Assembly (NCBI RefSeq): GCF_004364165.1
Contig: NZ_SOAY01000011.1
Span: 620,001 to 684,000, forward strand
Direction of reading: 5' to 3'
Origin: Maribacter spongiicola
GTDB lineage: Bacteria > Bacteroidota > Bacteroidia > Flavobacteriales > Flavobacteriaceae
DNA: 64,000 bases
Below are positions 37,236 to 45,081 of this stretch, one piece after another (the first letter of the stretch is position 1; the number at the start of each line of letters is the position of its first letter). A program made the translations under genes and the position numbers. A model generated the notes under the pieces. The model was not told the origin of the DNA, searched no databases, and worked only from the letters and a program-made list of their open reading frames with translations.

Positions 37236-37292
37236 TGCATACAACGTGGAGCTAAGAAGAGTTTCAATTCTTTTTAGCGGATGATAACGAAA
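37236..37292. repeat. Right flank of the protease cassette
   Basis: TGCATACAACGT followed by GATAACGAAA mirrors the left flank in reverse order, giving nested inverted repeats about 0.9-1.05 kb apart around the protease gene. Confidence 0.7.
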
Positions 37293-37319
37293 TTCGTTCT
37301 TTCAAAAATTGAAAGCAAG
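37281..37319. repeat. 39-bp direct repeat, copy 1
   Basis: This stretch matches 38626-38664 at 33 of 39 positions and includes a near-palindrome AACGAAATTCGTT. It lies 65 bases upstream of the protease start. Confidence 0.7.
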
Positions 37320-37382
37320 TACTTACACAATGAGTTGTAATCAAGTTATTAACGAAATAGTTAATTAAAAAGTCGTTCCTGC

Positions 37383-38570
37383 TTACTTTTCAAAACTACT
37401 TCTCACCAAATCCATTAATTCTTCGCCATGTAAATTTTTAGCAATGACTACGCCGTTATTATTTAGAATGAAGTTAGCAGGTATGGTACGTACACGTATT
37501 TTTTTCAAAAATGGTGCATCATCACCTTGTAAGTCAGATGATTGCAGCCAACGATCGGCACCATCGCGTTTTGCAGCGGCTTTCCAGCTTCTTTCATCGC
37601 TTTCTAAGGCATAGGCAAGTATTTGTAAACCTTGGTCGTGATATTCATCATAAAGGGGCGCTAGAACTTTTCTATTCTCTATTCTGCAAGGCGCACACCA
37701 TGATGCCCATAAGTCCACAATCGTCAATTTTTTACCCAATACATCATTTAAAAGCACGGTGTCTTTGGTCATCATAGGCAATTGAATATTTGGAAATTCA
37801 TCACCTATTAATACCGGTAAATTTTTGGGTTCGCTTTCTTTACACAGTTGCTTTACCCAAGGGTGATCGGCTTCTTTCACTTTCCACTTCGTACATTGAT
37901 CCACTAAAAATTCGGGTATGCGTTCATAATCATTTTCTGGGCTAACCCAACGTAAGGTTACCATAGCTGGTAGTAGGTGCGGAGTGCTATTTGCAAATTC
38001 CATCAATGCTGTTTGGTATTGTAATACCGCATGTTCTTTTGCCATTAATTCATCACCTTCTTCCACATTCCATTGCTTGTTGGCAAGGTGGGTTTGGTAA
38101 GCTTCTTGTTTTATATTCCTTAAGTTCAGTAAAGCCCTATTTATCTCCGAAGGGTTATCAATAGAAAAGATTTTTTGAAATTCAGTAAACCTTGCGGTTA
38201 TTTGTAAATGTTCTCCATTTTGCCAAATTATGGGCATATAATTGGCTCTGGTATTAAGGTCATTGTTGAAATAGTTGCCCGCTTTTGCTGTGGGTTGCAC
38301 GGCTAATTCATATAATGTCGGTTCTTTGGTATCAGGTAGGTTATTGAACTTAAAACGACCATCAGAATGTACAATGGCAGAGTCTATGATTTTCCCTAAA
38401 TAAGAAGCTGCCACATGTTGTAAGTCCTCCGGTTGAATTAAGTAGATTTTAGTGTTTTCCTTTTCGGCACCTTCTACTGTGCCCGATATGACTGCGGGAG
38501 AATTACATGCCGTAAGATTCAGAACTAAAAAGACGGCACCGGTAATGATTTTAAAAAAGTTTTTATCCAT
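37383..38570 (-). CDS. TlpA-like thiol:disulfide oxidoreductase lipoprotein
   Basis: From the ATG at 38570 the protein has 395 residues (an ATG at 38576 is also in frame). It has a lipobox LTAC (Cys22), a DUF4369-like N-terminal domain over about 25-120, a helical middle and a C-terminal thioredoxin fold with WASWCAPCRIENR (CxxC). Bacteroidota encode many such proteins, which reduce or isomerise disulfides in the periplasm. It lies between the two copies of the 39-bp direct repeat. Confidence 0.87.
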   Translation of the reverse strand: MDKNFFKIITGAVFLVLNLTACNSPAVISGTVEGAEKENTKIYLIQPEDLQHVAASYLGKIIDSAIVHSDGRFKFNNLPDTKEPTLYELAVQPTAKAGNYFNNDLNTRANYMPIIWQNGEHLQITARFTEFQKIFSIDNPSEINRALLNLRNIKQEAYQTHLANKQWNVEEGDELMAKEHAVLQYQTALMEFANSTPHLLPAMVTLRWVSPENDYERIPEFLVDQCTKWKVKEADHPWVKQLCKESEPKNLPVLIGDEFPNIQLPMMTKDTVLLNDVLGKKLTIVDLWASWCAPCRIENRKVLAPLYDEYHDQGLQILAYALESDERSWKAAAKRDGADRWLQSSDLQGDDAPFLKKIRVRTIPANFILNNNGVVIAKNLHGEELMDLVRSSFEK

Positions 38571-38625
38571 GTACATGTAATTATTCCCGGCGCTAACTAA
38601 TTGAATTTTTGACTGTCTTGACTAA

Positions 38626-38664
38626 TGGTAACGAAGTTCGTTTTTTCAAGAATAGAATGCAAGC
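38626..38664. repeat. 39-bp direct repeat, copy 2
   Basis: The second copy lies about 56 bases upstream of the TlpA-like gene, at nearly the same relative place as copy 1 lies from the protease gene. Confidence 0.7.
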
Positions 38665-38717
38665 GTTTAAAATTTGCGTTTTTTTAATTTGAATCATGTT
38701 TTCATAATTAACATGCT

Positions 38718-38759
38718 GACCGGTCGAGTGAATTTCGAGGTACGAGAATTTAGTTTACC
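38718..38759. repeat. Interspersed repeat R2, copy b
   Basis: GGTCGAGTGAATTTCGAG then GTACGAGAATTTAGTTTACC matches the R2 core at 34612 and, in reverse, at 42066. The gap 38577-38984 holds only repeats and a promoter box. Confidence 0.8.
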
Positions 38760-38830
38760 TACTGTTTAGGACGGCGCAGTCGAGGGGAATGGAAACTGAA
38801 CAATGCCTACTAAATACGCTAATCTACATG

Positions 38831-38870
38831 AAACAGATTACCACGTCGCGAAAGGCTCATCGCAAAGACG
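38831..38870. repeat. Interspersed repeat R1, copy c
   Basis: AAACAGATTACCACGTCGCG then AAAGGCTCATCGCAAAGACG matches the R1 reverse arm at 34841 and 42137 with a few changes. Confidence 0.85.
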
Positions 38871-38954
38871 TTTTAATTTTACACTACCAACTGGTACGGT
38901 GTACTGAGAACTGAAACTGCCTACCGAAAACTTTAAATACGTTCAATTATTACG

Positions 38955-38962
38955 TAATTTTG
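38955..38962 (+). promoter_or_regulatory. Candidate -7 box of the PLP enzyme gene
   Basis: TAATTTTG matches TAnnTTTG 23 bases before the ATG at 38985. AAAGAGGAT before the ATG is an SD-like sequence, unusual in this window. Confidence 0.45.
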
Positions 38963-38984
38963 AATAGTCAAAAAGAGGATAAAA

Positions 38985-40829
38985 ATGGAGCTAAAAAAAA
39001 TGCTAGAATATATTTCAAATGTCATTAAAAATATGCCAGAAGATTGGTTGAACCTAACGACCCATCGATTGGATATTTATAACGAAGAACTAGCGAAAGT
39101 TCAATTTTTAGACCAGTTCCAAGTTTTAGCGAAAGAGCATAATGCAAACTCAACTGCATTAGGAAATTTACCTACGGCTTATGACTATATTCGTTTAGGT
39201 CATCCGTTGTCTTGTATTTTAGAATGGGCTATTGGCAATATCAATCATCTTGCATCTGAACAAGTAATAAGTTTTCAGTCAGAGACCATGCCTATTTTAT
39301 CCATCCTAAGAACAAATCTATTGAAGAATAGAAATACGCTTATTGCTTATACAGGAGAGTTGCCTAGTTCTATTGATGCGGAAATACTGCGAGCTGTTTA
39401 TGGTTATACGTTTGATATAAAGCAAGTTGATTCAGCTTCTTCAGTTGAGGCTTTTGATGGTAGTGTCATTTTTGTATCTGAACAAGATAAGATTGCCGCC
39501 ATGGACATCAACCCGAATATAGATTTTTATATCAATCTTCATGGTGATTTAGGTAGCGTGCTTTTGGTAAATGGTGAGCAGAATACAAGCTATATTTCAG
39601 ACATTCAGCATGTGCGCAGAAGGGAAACCGTTGCCATGACTCCCGCAAACTGTCTGGTGGCTTTACAGTCTTTAGTGAAACAACCTTCTAATGATAATCA
39701 GAAATCATATGTAGCTGAAAACAAAGCTGCCGTGTTAGATTTAATTAGAGAGGTGAGCGGTGCCAATACATTACCATTGGTAGCTTCTAGCGGATTATCT
39801 ATACAATACGCCATTATGATGGGCTTGGTGCATCATGCATTGGAAGACCATAAAGGGAAGGCAATCAAAATTGTGGTTCCTCCAAATTGTTATGGTGGTA
39901 CTAACGACCAAGCAAGACGTGTTGCTGCTTGTAGCGATGCTATTGAAATAGTCGATTTACCTGTAGATGGAGACAACGATATGGTACAAAGTATTGATAT
40001 GGTTTTGGCTAAACTAGCGAAAGAAGATGCTATACCTTTTATCATTGCCGAAATACCGACAAACCCGAGAGTTGAAGTCCCTGATGTTCATAAATTAAGA
40101 GATGTTTTAAGTGCTAAACGAAAAACGGCTAGCGGGAGCGAGGCTATCGATCCTGTATTTATATTAGATCAAACTTTTTGCCCCAATGTTCACTTTTTAG
40201 GGGATGCAGATATATTATCATCGGTTAGAACAATTTCATTCTCAAGTGGTTCAAAATTCCCAAGTGGCGGAAAATGTACGGCTGGTTATTGTATAGCGAA
40301 TAAAAAGGCGGAAGCTTTGATTGAAAAAATAGACCTGCACCTAAATCTTTGTGATAACGAAGCTACGGACTTACAGTATGAAATTTTAGCAAAGCAAATG
40401 CCATCGATGAACAAAAGAATTCACGATGCGTATTTGAATACTCTTGGTTTTGTAAACTATATTAAGCAAACATTACCTGCCGCGAAAATCAATTTTGTAT
40501 CTGAAGAATTGGCTGACGAAGGATTCACTCCCTCTGTTTTTTCATTAGACCTCCCAACAAAAGGCGATAGCCCTGAAGAAAGAGAAACGTACAAACGAGA
40601 AATGAACCATAGGTTAATCAATCTAATGATTACCGAAATACCAAATGAGAGTAAGTATTGTGTCAGCTACGGACAATTAAATGGTTGCTATTGGACAATA
40701 CCGGCAACTTCTACCCAAGGCACTACGAAAGAAGATGATAAGGACTATATAGCCCGTGTATCACTTTCTCCGAATATGGATGTGGAACTGCACAAAAAAG
40801 TATTTCTGAAGTTTGTTGAAAGTATGTAG
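38985..40829 (+). CDS. Cys/Met-metabolism PLP-dependent enzyme, long form
   Basis: The 614-residue protein has a roughly 200-residue N-terminal extension before an aspartate-aminotransferase-fold domain with VASSGLSIQYAIMMG, PPNCYGG, the cofactor Asp in FILDQTF and the schiff-base Lys424 in SFSSGSKFPSGGK. Normal cystathionine gamma-synthases and lyases are about 400 residues; the length recalls fungal STR2-type enzymes. It converges on a cystathionine beta-synthase-like gene with a shared terminator, so a role in transsulfuration is likely. The exact reaction is uncertain. Confidence 0.78.
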   Translation: MELKKMLEYISNVIKNMPEDWLNLTTHRLDIYNEELAKVQFLDQFQVLAKEHNANSTALGNLPTAYDYIRLGHPLSCILEWAIGNINHLASEQVISFQSETMPILSILRTNLLKNRNTLIAYTGELPSSIDAEILRAVYGYTFDIKQVDSASSVEAFDGSVIFVSEQDKIAAMDINPNIDFYINLHGDLGSVLLVNGEQNTSYISDIQHVRRRETVAMTPANCLVALQSLVKQPSNDNQKSYVAENKAAVLDLIREVSGANTLPLVASSGLSIQYAIMMGLVHHALEDHKGKAIKIVVPPNCYGGTNDQARRVAACSDAIEIVDLPVDGDNDMVQSIDMVLAKLAKEDAIPFIIAEIPTNPRVEVPDVHKLRDVLSAKRKTASGSEAIDPVFILDQTFCPNVHFLGDADILSSVRTISFSSGSKFPSGGKCTAGYCIANKKAEALIEKIDLHLNLCDNEATDLQYEILAKQMPSMNKRIHDAYLNTLGFVNYIKQTLPAAKINFVSEELADEGFTPSVFSLDLPTKGDSPEERETYKREMNHRLINLMITEIPNESKYCVSYGQLNGCYWTIPATSTQGTTKEDDKDYIARVSLSPNMDVELHKKVFLKFVESM

Positions 40830-40840
40830 AAAATGTTTAA

Positions 40841-40867
40841 AAAAAGGCTATTCTATATAGCCTTTTT
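40841..40867. terminator. Bidirectional terminator between the two PLP genes
   Basis: The 11-bp stem AAAAAGGCTAT / ATAGCCTTTTT with a 5-base loop lies between the convergent genes and overlaps the last codons of the cystathionine beta-synthase-like gene. Confidence 0.85.
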
Positions 40868-41828
40868 CACGCATCCAATCATCATTGAACATTTTGCCAA
40901 TATAACGGCTACCATGGTCATGAAACAATACTACGACCACATCGTCTTTTGTGAAATGTTCTTTTAGTTGCAGCACTCCTTTTATGGCAGATCCGGCGGA
41001 GTTGCCTAAAAACATGCCTTCTTCTTTCGCTAAACGTTGCGTATACACTGCTCCGTCCTTATCGGTTACTTTGGTGAATCCGTCAATAATGCTAAAATCA
41101 ACATTTTTTGGTAAAATATCTTCTCCGATACCTTCGGTTACATACGGGTAGATTTCCTTTTCATCAAAAATGCCTGTTTCATGGTATTTTTTAAAAACAC
41201 TACCATAGGTATCTACACCCCAAACTTTTACATTAGGATTTTGTTCTTTTAAATACTTACCTACACCCGAAATTGTACCGCCAGTACCGACACCAACTAC
41301 AAAGTGCGTGATTTTACCATCGGTTTGTTTCCAAATTTCTGGTCCCGTACTTTCGTAATGTGCTTTTGCATTACTTGGGTTATCATACTGATTTACATAC
41401 CAGCTATTCGGAATTTCTTTTGCCAATCTTTTAGATACTGAATAATAAGATCTTGGGTCTTCTGGTTCTACAGCAGTTGGGCAAACCACAACTTCTGCAC
41501 CTACAGCACGTAAAATATCGCACTTCTCTTTTGACTGTTTATCTGCCAGAACAAAAATACATTTGTACCCTTTTATAATAGCAGCTAAAGCAAGCCCCAT
41601 ACCGGTATTACCCGAAGTTCCTTCAATAATGGTTCCGCCAGGTTGTAGTCTTCCATCAGCTTCTGCATCTTCAATCATCTTCAATGCCATACGGTCTTTA
41701 ACCGAGTTACCCGGGTTAAAAGTCTCGTATTTAGCTAACACTAAACAAGGTAACTCTGCTGTAAGTTTATTCATTTTTACAAGAGGTGTGTTACCAATTG
41801 TGCCAAGTATATTTTCTGCGTATTCCAT
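40848..41828 (-). CDS. Cystathionine beta-synthase-like PLP enzyme
   Basis: The 326-residue enzyme has Lys44 in NPGNSVKDR, EGTSGNTGMGLA and the phosphate loop GVGTGGTISGVG. The stretch VTEGIGEDILPKNVDF is typical of cystathionine beta-synthases rather than plain cysteine synthases. C-terminal CBS (Bateman) domains are absent, as in many bacteria. It condenses homocysteine and serine (or O-acetylserine) to cystathionine, which fits the convergent Cys/Met PLP enzyme. A second fold-I-type cysteine enzyme, cysM, is at 11397. Confidence 0.87.
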   Translation of the reverse strand: MEYAENILGTIGNTPLVKMNKLTAELPCLVLAKYETFNPGNSVKDRMALKMIEDAEADGRLQPGGTIIEGTSGNTGMGLALAAIIKGYKCIFVLADKQSKEKCDILRAVGAEVVVCPTAVEPEDPRSYYSVSKRLAKEIPNSWYVNQYDNPSNAKAHYESTGPEIWKQTDGKITHFVVGVGTGGTISGVGKYLKEQNPNVKVWGVDTYGSVFKKYHETGIFDEKEIYPYVTEGIGEDILPKNVDFSIIDGFTKVTDKDGAVYTQRLAKEEGMFLGNSAGSAIKGVLQLKEHFTKDDVVVVLFHDHGSRYIGKMFNDDWMREKGYIE

Positions 41829-41847
41829 AGCTGCTTTTAAAGTCTTT

Positions 41848-41878
41848 CAAAGTTATAAAACTAGATCGGCATTCGCAA
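41848..41878 (-). promoter_or_regulatory. Candidate promoter of the cystathionine beta-synthase-like gene
   Basis: On the minus strand TTG (41878-41876), a 20-base spacer and TAACTTTG (41855-41848) match the Bacteroidota consensus exactly. The box lies 19 bases before the ATG. Confidence 0.68.
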
Positions 41879-41910
41879 TATTGTTGCAGATACATCAATA
41901 ATTGATTTTC

Positions 41911-41950
41911 CGTCATAGCGAGCGGAGTGCGGCTATCTGATTTTTTTGGG
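41911..41950. repeat. Interspersed repeat R1, copy d
   Basis: GTCATAGCGAGCGGAGTGCG then GCTATCTGATTT is the forward arm of R1, matching 34545 and 42189. The interval 41829-42352 holds no gene, only R1 and R2 copies. Confidence 0.85.
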
Positions 41951-42028
41951 CTACGCCAGTTTATAACATTACGTTTGTTCAGTTCTAATGGCTTTTTGTA
42001 TGAAGCAAAGCAGAAGCTACAAAGTTAT

Positions 42029-42103
42029 TATCGAGAACCATTGGGATTTATAAGGGTTCTCGATACAAATTTCTCGTACCTCGAAATTCACTCGAACTGA
42101 CAG
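42029..42103. repeat. Interspersed repeat R2, copy c, with hairpin
   Basis: An 11-bp inverted repeat TATCGAGAACC / GGTTCTCGATA (42029-42039, 42055-42065) is followed by TTTCTCGTACCTCGAAATTC then ACTCGAACTGACAG, the R2 core in reverse orientation. Confidence 0.85.
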
Positions 42104-42136
42104 TAGGTACTTAGAATATACTTAAATACATACATT

Positions 42137-42232
42137 CAACAGATTGCCACGTCGCGAAAAAGCTCCTCGCAAAGACGTTTTTAAATTTGTCATAGCGAGC
42201 GAAGTGAAGCTATCTGTTTGTTAGGAACACGC
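42137..42232. repeat. Interspersed repeat R1, two arms tail to tail (e and f)
   Basis: The reverse arm CAACAGATTGCCACGTCGCG ... CGCAAAGACG (42137-42177) is followed after 11 bases by the forward arm GTCATAGCGAGCGAAGTGAA ... GGAACACGC (42189-42232), so the whole can fold as a large imperfect inverted repeat. Confidence 0.85.
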
Positions 42233-42279
42233 TCACTTCGGCTACGCTCAGTGATCTTGACTTTTTTATTCAACATTTT

Positions 42280-42326
42280 TTCAGTTCGATTGGATTTCGA
42301 GGGAAGAGAAATTTGCTTGCTCGCCC
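42280..42326. repeat. Interspersed repeat R2, copy d
   Basis: TTCAGTTCGATTGGATTTCG then AGGGAAGAGAAATTTGCTTG and CTCGCCC is a diverged copy of the R2 core at 34612. Confidence 0.7.
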
Positions 42327-42352
42327 TATGTACTTACTTTTTCCCATTCAGC

Positions 42353-42571
42353 CTATCTTGTAGATCTAACAATCATGGTGTGCCGGAATAGTGAACCTGA
42401 AAAACCAATATCATCATCTTCATTTGGCGTTTCAATTAATTCAATAGTGCAGTAAATATCATCTTCAACATAAATTCTATATTTTTCTAGGTTCAAAGAG
42501 AAATCGCCCTTTTCTATATCAAGAGGAAAAATAATATTTTCATACACTAGTTTCTTATCTGGTAATCCGTT
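42353..42571 (-). pseudogene. Remnant of a carboxypeptidase-like regulatory domain protein
   Basis: The open stretch reads NGLPDKKLVYENIIFPLDIE then KGDFSLNLEKYRIYVEDDIY, a pattern I recognise from the C-terminal part of Bacteroidota carboxypeptidase-like (TonB-plug-related) proteins. Only about 72 codons are left, with a stop upstream at 42572 and one downstream at 42353. No ATG start exists; the GTG at 42547 lies inside the conserved part. I infer a gene fragment truncated at both ends, stranded beside the repeat zone. Confidence 0.6.
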
Positions 42572-42601
42572 TTAAATGCTTTGAATATTCAATCGATACC
42601 T

Positions 42602-43006
42602 TCACTTCTTACTTTTCAAGGTAATTGTAATTATATCTAAAAACAATCTCAAAATAGAAAATAGCAGTATACCTAAAAATAGCATGAACAGAAAGAATGT
42701 AAAATAATGTTCTGTACTAAGAAAGTAATCTATGGATTTTATCATAACATAATAGATTCCACATAATGCAACATAAGAAATTATAAATACGCTTTTCGAT
42801 ACCTTTCTTTCAACAATTAATTGCTTTATGTAATTGGAAAATGAATAGGAAGAGAAAACGTTTAATAACATTATAAATACAAATAGTACTATAAAATAAC
42901 CAGAGCCTATTTTATAATTCAAGACTTTAAGTGCGTCTAATAAAATAGCGATTACAATTGAAATCATAAACAGGTATAATGATATTTTTAGGTAAGGGTT
43001 TTTCAT
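42602..43006 (-). CDS. Four-helix membrane protein downstream of thiD
   Basis: The 134-residue protein has four hydrophobic segments at about 7-26, 37-55, 72-92 and 99-125 with Lys-rich ends. No family is recognised. It starts four bases after the thiD stop, so it is probably transcribed with the thiamin salvage genes. Whether it serves thiamin uptake is unknown; it lacks the length of known thiamin or HMP transporters. Confidence 0.6.
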   Translation of the reverse strand: MKNPYLKISLYLFMISIVIAILLDALKVLNYKIGSGYFIVLFVFIMLLNVFSSYSFSNYIKQLIVERKVSKSVFIISYVALCGIYYVMIKSIDYFLSTEHYFTFFLFMLFLGILLFSILRLFLDIITITLKSKK

Positions 43007-43010
43007 TTAA

Positions 43011-43820
43011 TTATAACCCAAAATGATTAATTGGTCCGTTACCATGACCTAAGGTTTTGTATTGACCAGCGGCTATTGCTTTGTTGACATAGTCACATCC
43101 TTTTTTAATGGCAATTTCCATAGGTTCTCCTAAACTTAAAAAAGTGGCAATGCTTGAAGATAGACTACAACCGGTGCCGTGGGTGTTATTTGTAGCTATT
43201 CTTGGGTTGGTAATGGTAAAAGTTTTTCCTGTAGGGTATTCATAGAAAACATCGGTCATTTCGTTGTTATCAATTATATGTCCGCCTTTTAGAAGTACCG
43301 AAGTTTTATAATTTTCTGCTATTTTCTTTGCCATAGCTTCCATATTAGCCCCATTGATTTTTTCATCTATCAATAGTTCTGCTTCCGGAATATTCGGAGT
43401 AATTAAACTAACGTGTGGCAGAAAGTTTTTTAGACATTCAATGGCATCATCGGTAATTAATTTATGACCAGATGTGGTCACCATTACTGGGTCTAAAACA
43501 ATGTTCTTTAGTTTGTATTCTGCCAGTTTTTCTTGTACTATTTTTATCACTTCGCAAGAATGAAGCATCCCAATTTTAATGGCTCCGAACTGAATATCAC
43601 TAAGTACTGCGTCTAATTGCTTTTCGAAATGAGAAATCGGTATGGCGTGTATATCTGTGACTCCCAAAGTATTCTGTGCCGTAGTGGCTGTAATTACCGT
43701 AGCGGCATAAGCACCGCAGGCACTAATACTTTTAATATCTGCCTGTATACCGGCACAACCACCAGAATCGCTTCCTGCGATGGATAATACACTGTTGTAT
43801 GGCGTCTTTATATTTTCCAT
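43011..43820 (-). CDS. thiD: Hydroxymethylpyrimidine/phosphomethylpyrimidine kinase
   Basis: The 269-residue ribokinase-fold enzyme begins SIAGSDSGGCAGIQADIKSI, with AQNTLGV, DPVMVTTSGHKL, LLKGGH and the catalytic-loop NNTHGTGCSLSSSIA. It phosphorylates HMP and HMP-phosphate to give HMP-pyrophosphate for thiamin synthesis. It overlaps tenA by 13 bases and is the fourth gene of the thiM-thiE-tenA-thiD set. Confidence 0.94.
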   Translation of the reverse strand: MENIKTPYNSVLSIAGSDSGGCAGIQADIKSISACGAYAATVITATTAQNTLGVTDIHAIPISHFEKQLDAVLSDIQFGAIKIGMLHSCEVIKIVQEKLAEYKLKNIVLDPVMVTTSGHKLITDDAIECLKNFLPHVSLITPNIPEAELLIDEKINGANMEAMAKKIAENYKTSVLLKGGHIIDNNEMTDVFYEYPTGKTFTITNPRIATNNTHGTGCSLSSSIATFLSLGEPMEIAIKKGCDYVNKAIAAGQYKTLGHGNGPINHFGL

Positions 43821-44461
43821 GCTTCTTTATTATAGGCGCTGTCCCAAAACATCCATTCTAGTTTAGATGCTTTCTCGAAGACGGATTCCATTCTCTTTAA
43901 AACATCATCAGACGCGTTTGTAGCATATTTGTTGGTGATTGCAATGGCATTATTTACCGAGGTTGCAAATTCTTCGCCACCATAAGTATCTATCCAATCT
44001 TGATACGGATTATCTGCTTTATTCGTTTGGTTCGTCTGTATGTAATCTCCGATTTCTTTATAAATGGTAAAGCAGGGCAGTACGGCAGCCAATGCTTCTT
44101 CTAAAGAATGATTCGCCACTATACGGGTCAAATAACTAGTGTACAGTTCGCAAGTAGGAGAGGGCTCCTGTGCCAACTGATTATCCTTTAAAAATATTTG
44201 ATGTAGCGCATTTTCTACATTGATGATCCCCGTGGCGGAATCTAGAAAAAACTGGGTATCATCTACATGCTCACATTTTACGCCAACAGTTGCCAGAACC
44301 TTTTTGTATTCCGATAAATACATGGCATCTTGATTAATGTAAAATTGAAATACCTCAGTCGATAAAGTTCCGTTTATCAGTTCTTTGATAAAGGGGTGCT
44401 CTTTTATAGCTTCCAAAATATAATCTGTATTTTCTCTTGCTAGTTTGTACCAGTCTTGCAT
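43808..44461 (-). CDS. tenA: Aminopyrimidine aminohydrolase (TenA)
   Basis: The 217-residue all-helical protein fits TenA: HPFIKELINGTL, FQFYINQDAMYL, the active-site Cys in AVLPCFTIYKEIG and Glu in LEWMFWDSAY. It hydrolyses aminomethyl-aminopyrimidine, a thiamin breakdown product, to HMP, which ThiD can phosphorylate. It overlaps thiE by 22 bases and thiD by 13, so translation is probably coupled. Confidence 0.92.
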   Translation of the reverse strand: MQDWYKLARENTDYILEAIKEHPFIKELINGTLSTEVFQFYINQDAMYLSEYKKVLATVGVKCEHVDDTQFFLDSATGIINVENALHQIFLKDNQLAQEPSPTCELYTSYLTRIVANHSLEEALAAVLPCFTIYKEIGDYIQTNQTNKADNPYQDWIDTYGGEEFATSVNNAIAITNKYATNASDDVLKRMESVFEKASKLEWMFWDSAYNKEAWKI

Positions 44462-45081
44462 ACTATTTCTTTAAGTTCTTTTGTTGCCGCTTCAGGATGT
44501 TCTGCTTTAGAAATGGCAGAAACTACCGCTATTCCGTCTGCTCCATTTGCTATAATTTCTTGAGTGTTGTTTTTGTCTATACCGCCAATGCAGACAATTG
44601 GTTTTTTGTAGAATTCTCGTATTTTTTTTAATCCCGAAATGCCCAATGGATGCGCTAAATCCGTAGTCTTCGTAATGGTTGAAAAAATAGGGGAGATGCC
44701 AATATAATCTGCTGACTGAGCATCCTGTTGAACGGCTTGTTCTGTGTTACTAACCGATAGTCCAATAATCTTACTATTGCCCAATAATCTACGTGCAACA
44801 ACATAAGGCATGTCGGTCTGACCAATATGTACGCCGTCTGCATCTATGGCAAGTGCAATATCCAACCGGTCGTTAATAATCAGTGGAATTCCGTAATTGT
44901 TACACAAATCTTTACATCGCATTGCACGTTTATAAAATGTCAACGTATCAGAAGTTTTCTCTCGTAATTGAATAAAAGTTGCTCCGCCTTGTAAAGCAGC
45001 TTCTAGTATGGCAAAAAAGGAATTGTCATCTCTAATGCTGTCATCGGTAACATACATTAAAGCGTAGTCTACTTTAGGCAT
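44440..45081 (-). CDS. thiE: Thiamin-phosphate synthase
   Basis: The 213-residue TIM barrel has GATFIQLREK, PLIINDRLDIALAIDADGVHIGQ, and GADGIAVVSAI, the ThiE signatures for binding HMP-pyrophosphate and thiazole phosphate. It joins the products of ThiD and ThiM. It overlaps thiM by eight bases. Confidence 0.94.
   Translation of the reverse strand: MPKVDYALMYVTDDSIRDDNSFFAILEAALQGGATFIQLREKTSDTLTFYKRAMRCKDLCNNYGIPLIINDRLDIALAIDADGVHIGQTDMPYVVARRLLGNSKIIGLSVSNTEQAVQQDAQSADYIGISPIFSTITKTTDLAHPLGISGLKKIREFYKKPIVCIGGIDKNNTQEIIANGADGIAVVSAISKAEHPEAATKELKEIVCKTGTN

Noticed and set aside
34491..42326. Insertion sequence in the repeat zone
   Set aside because: No transposase-like ORF or terminal repeats with target duplication were found, only short non-coding repeats.
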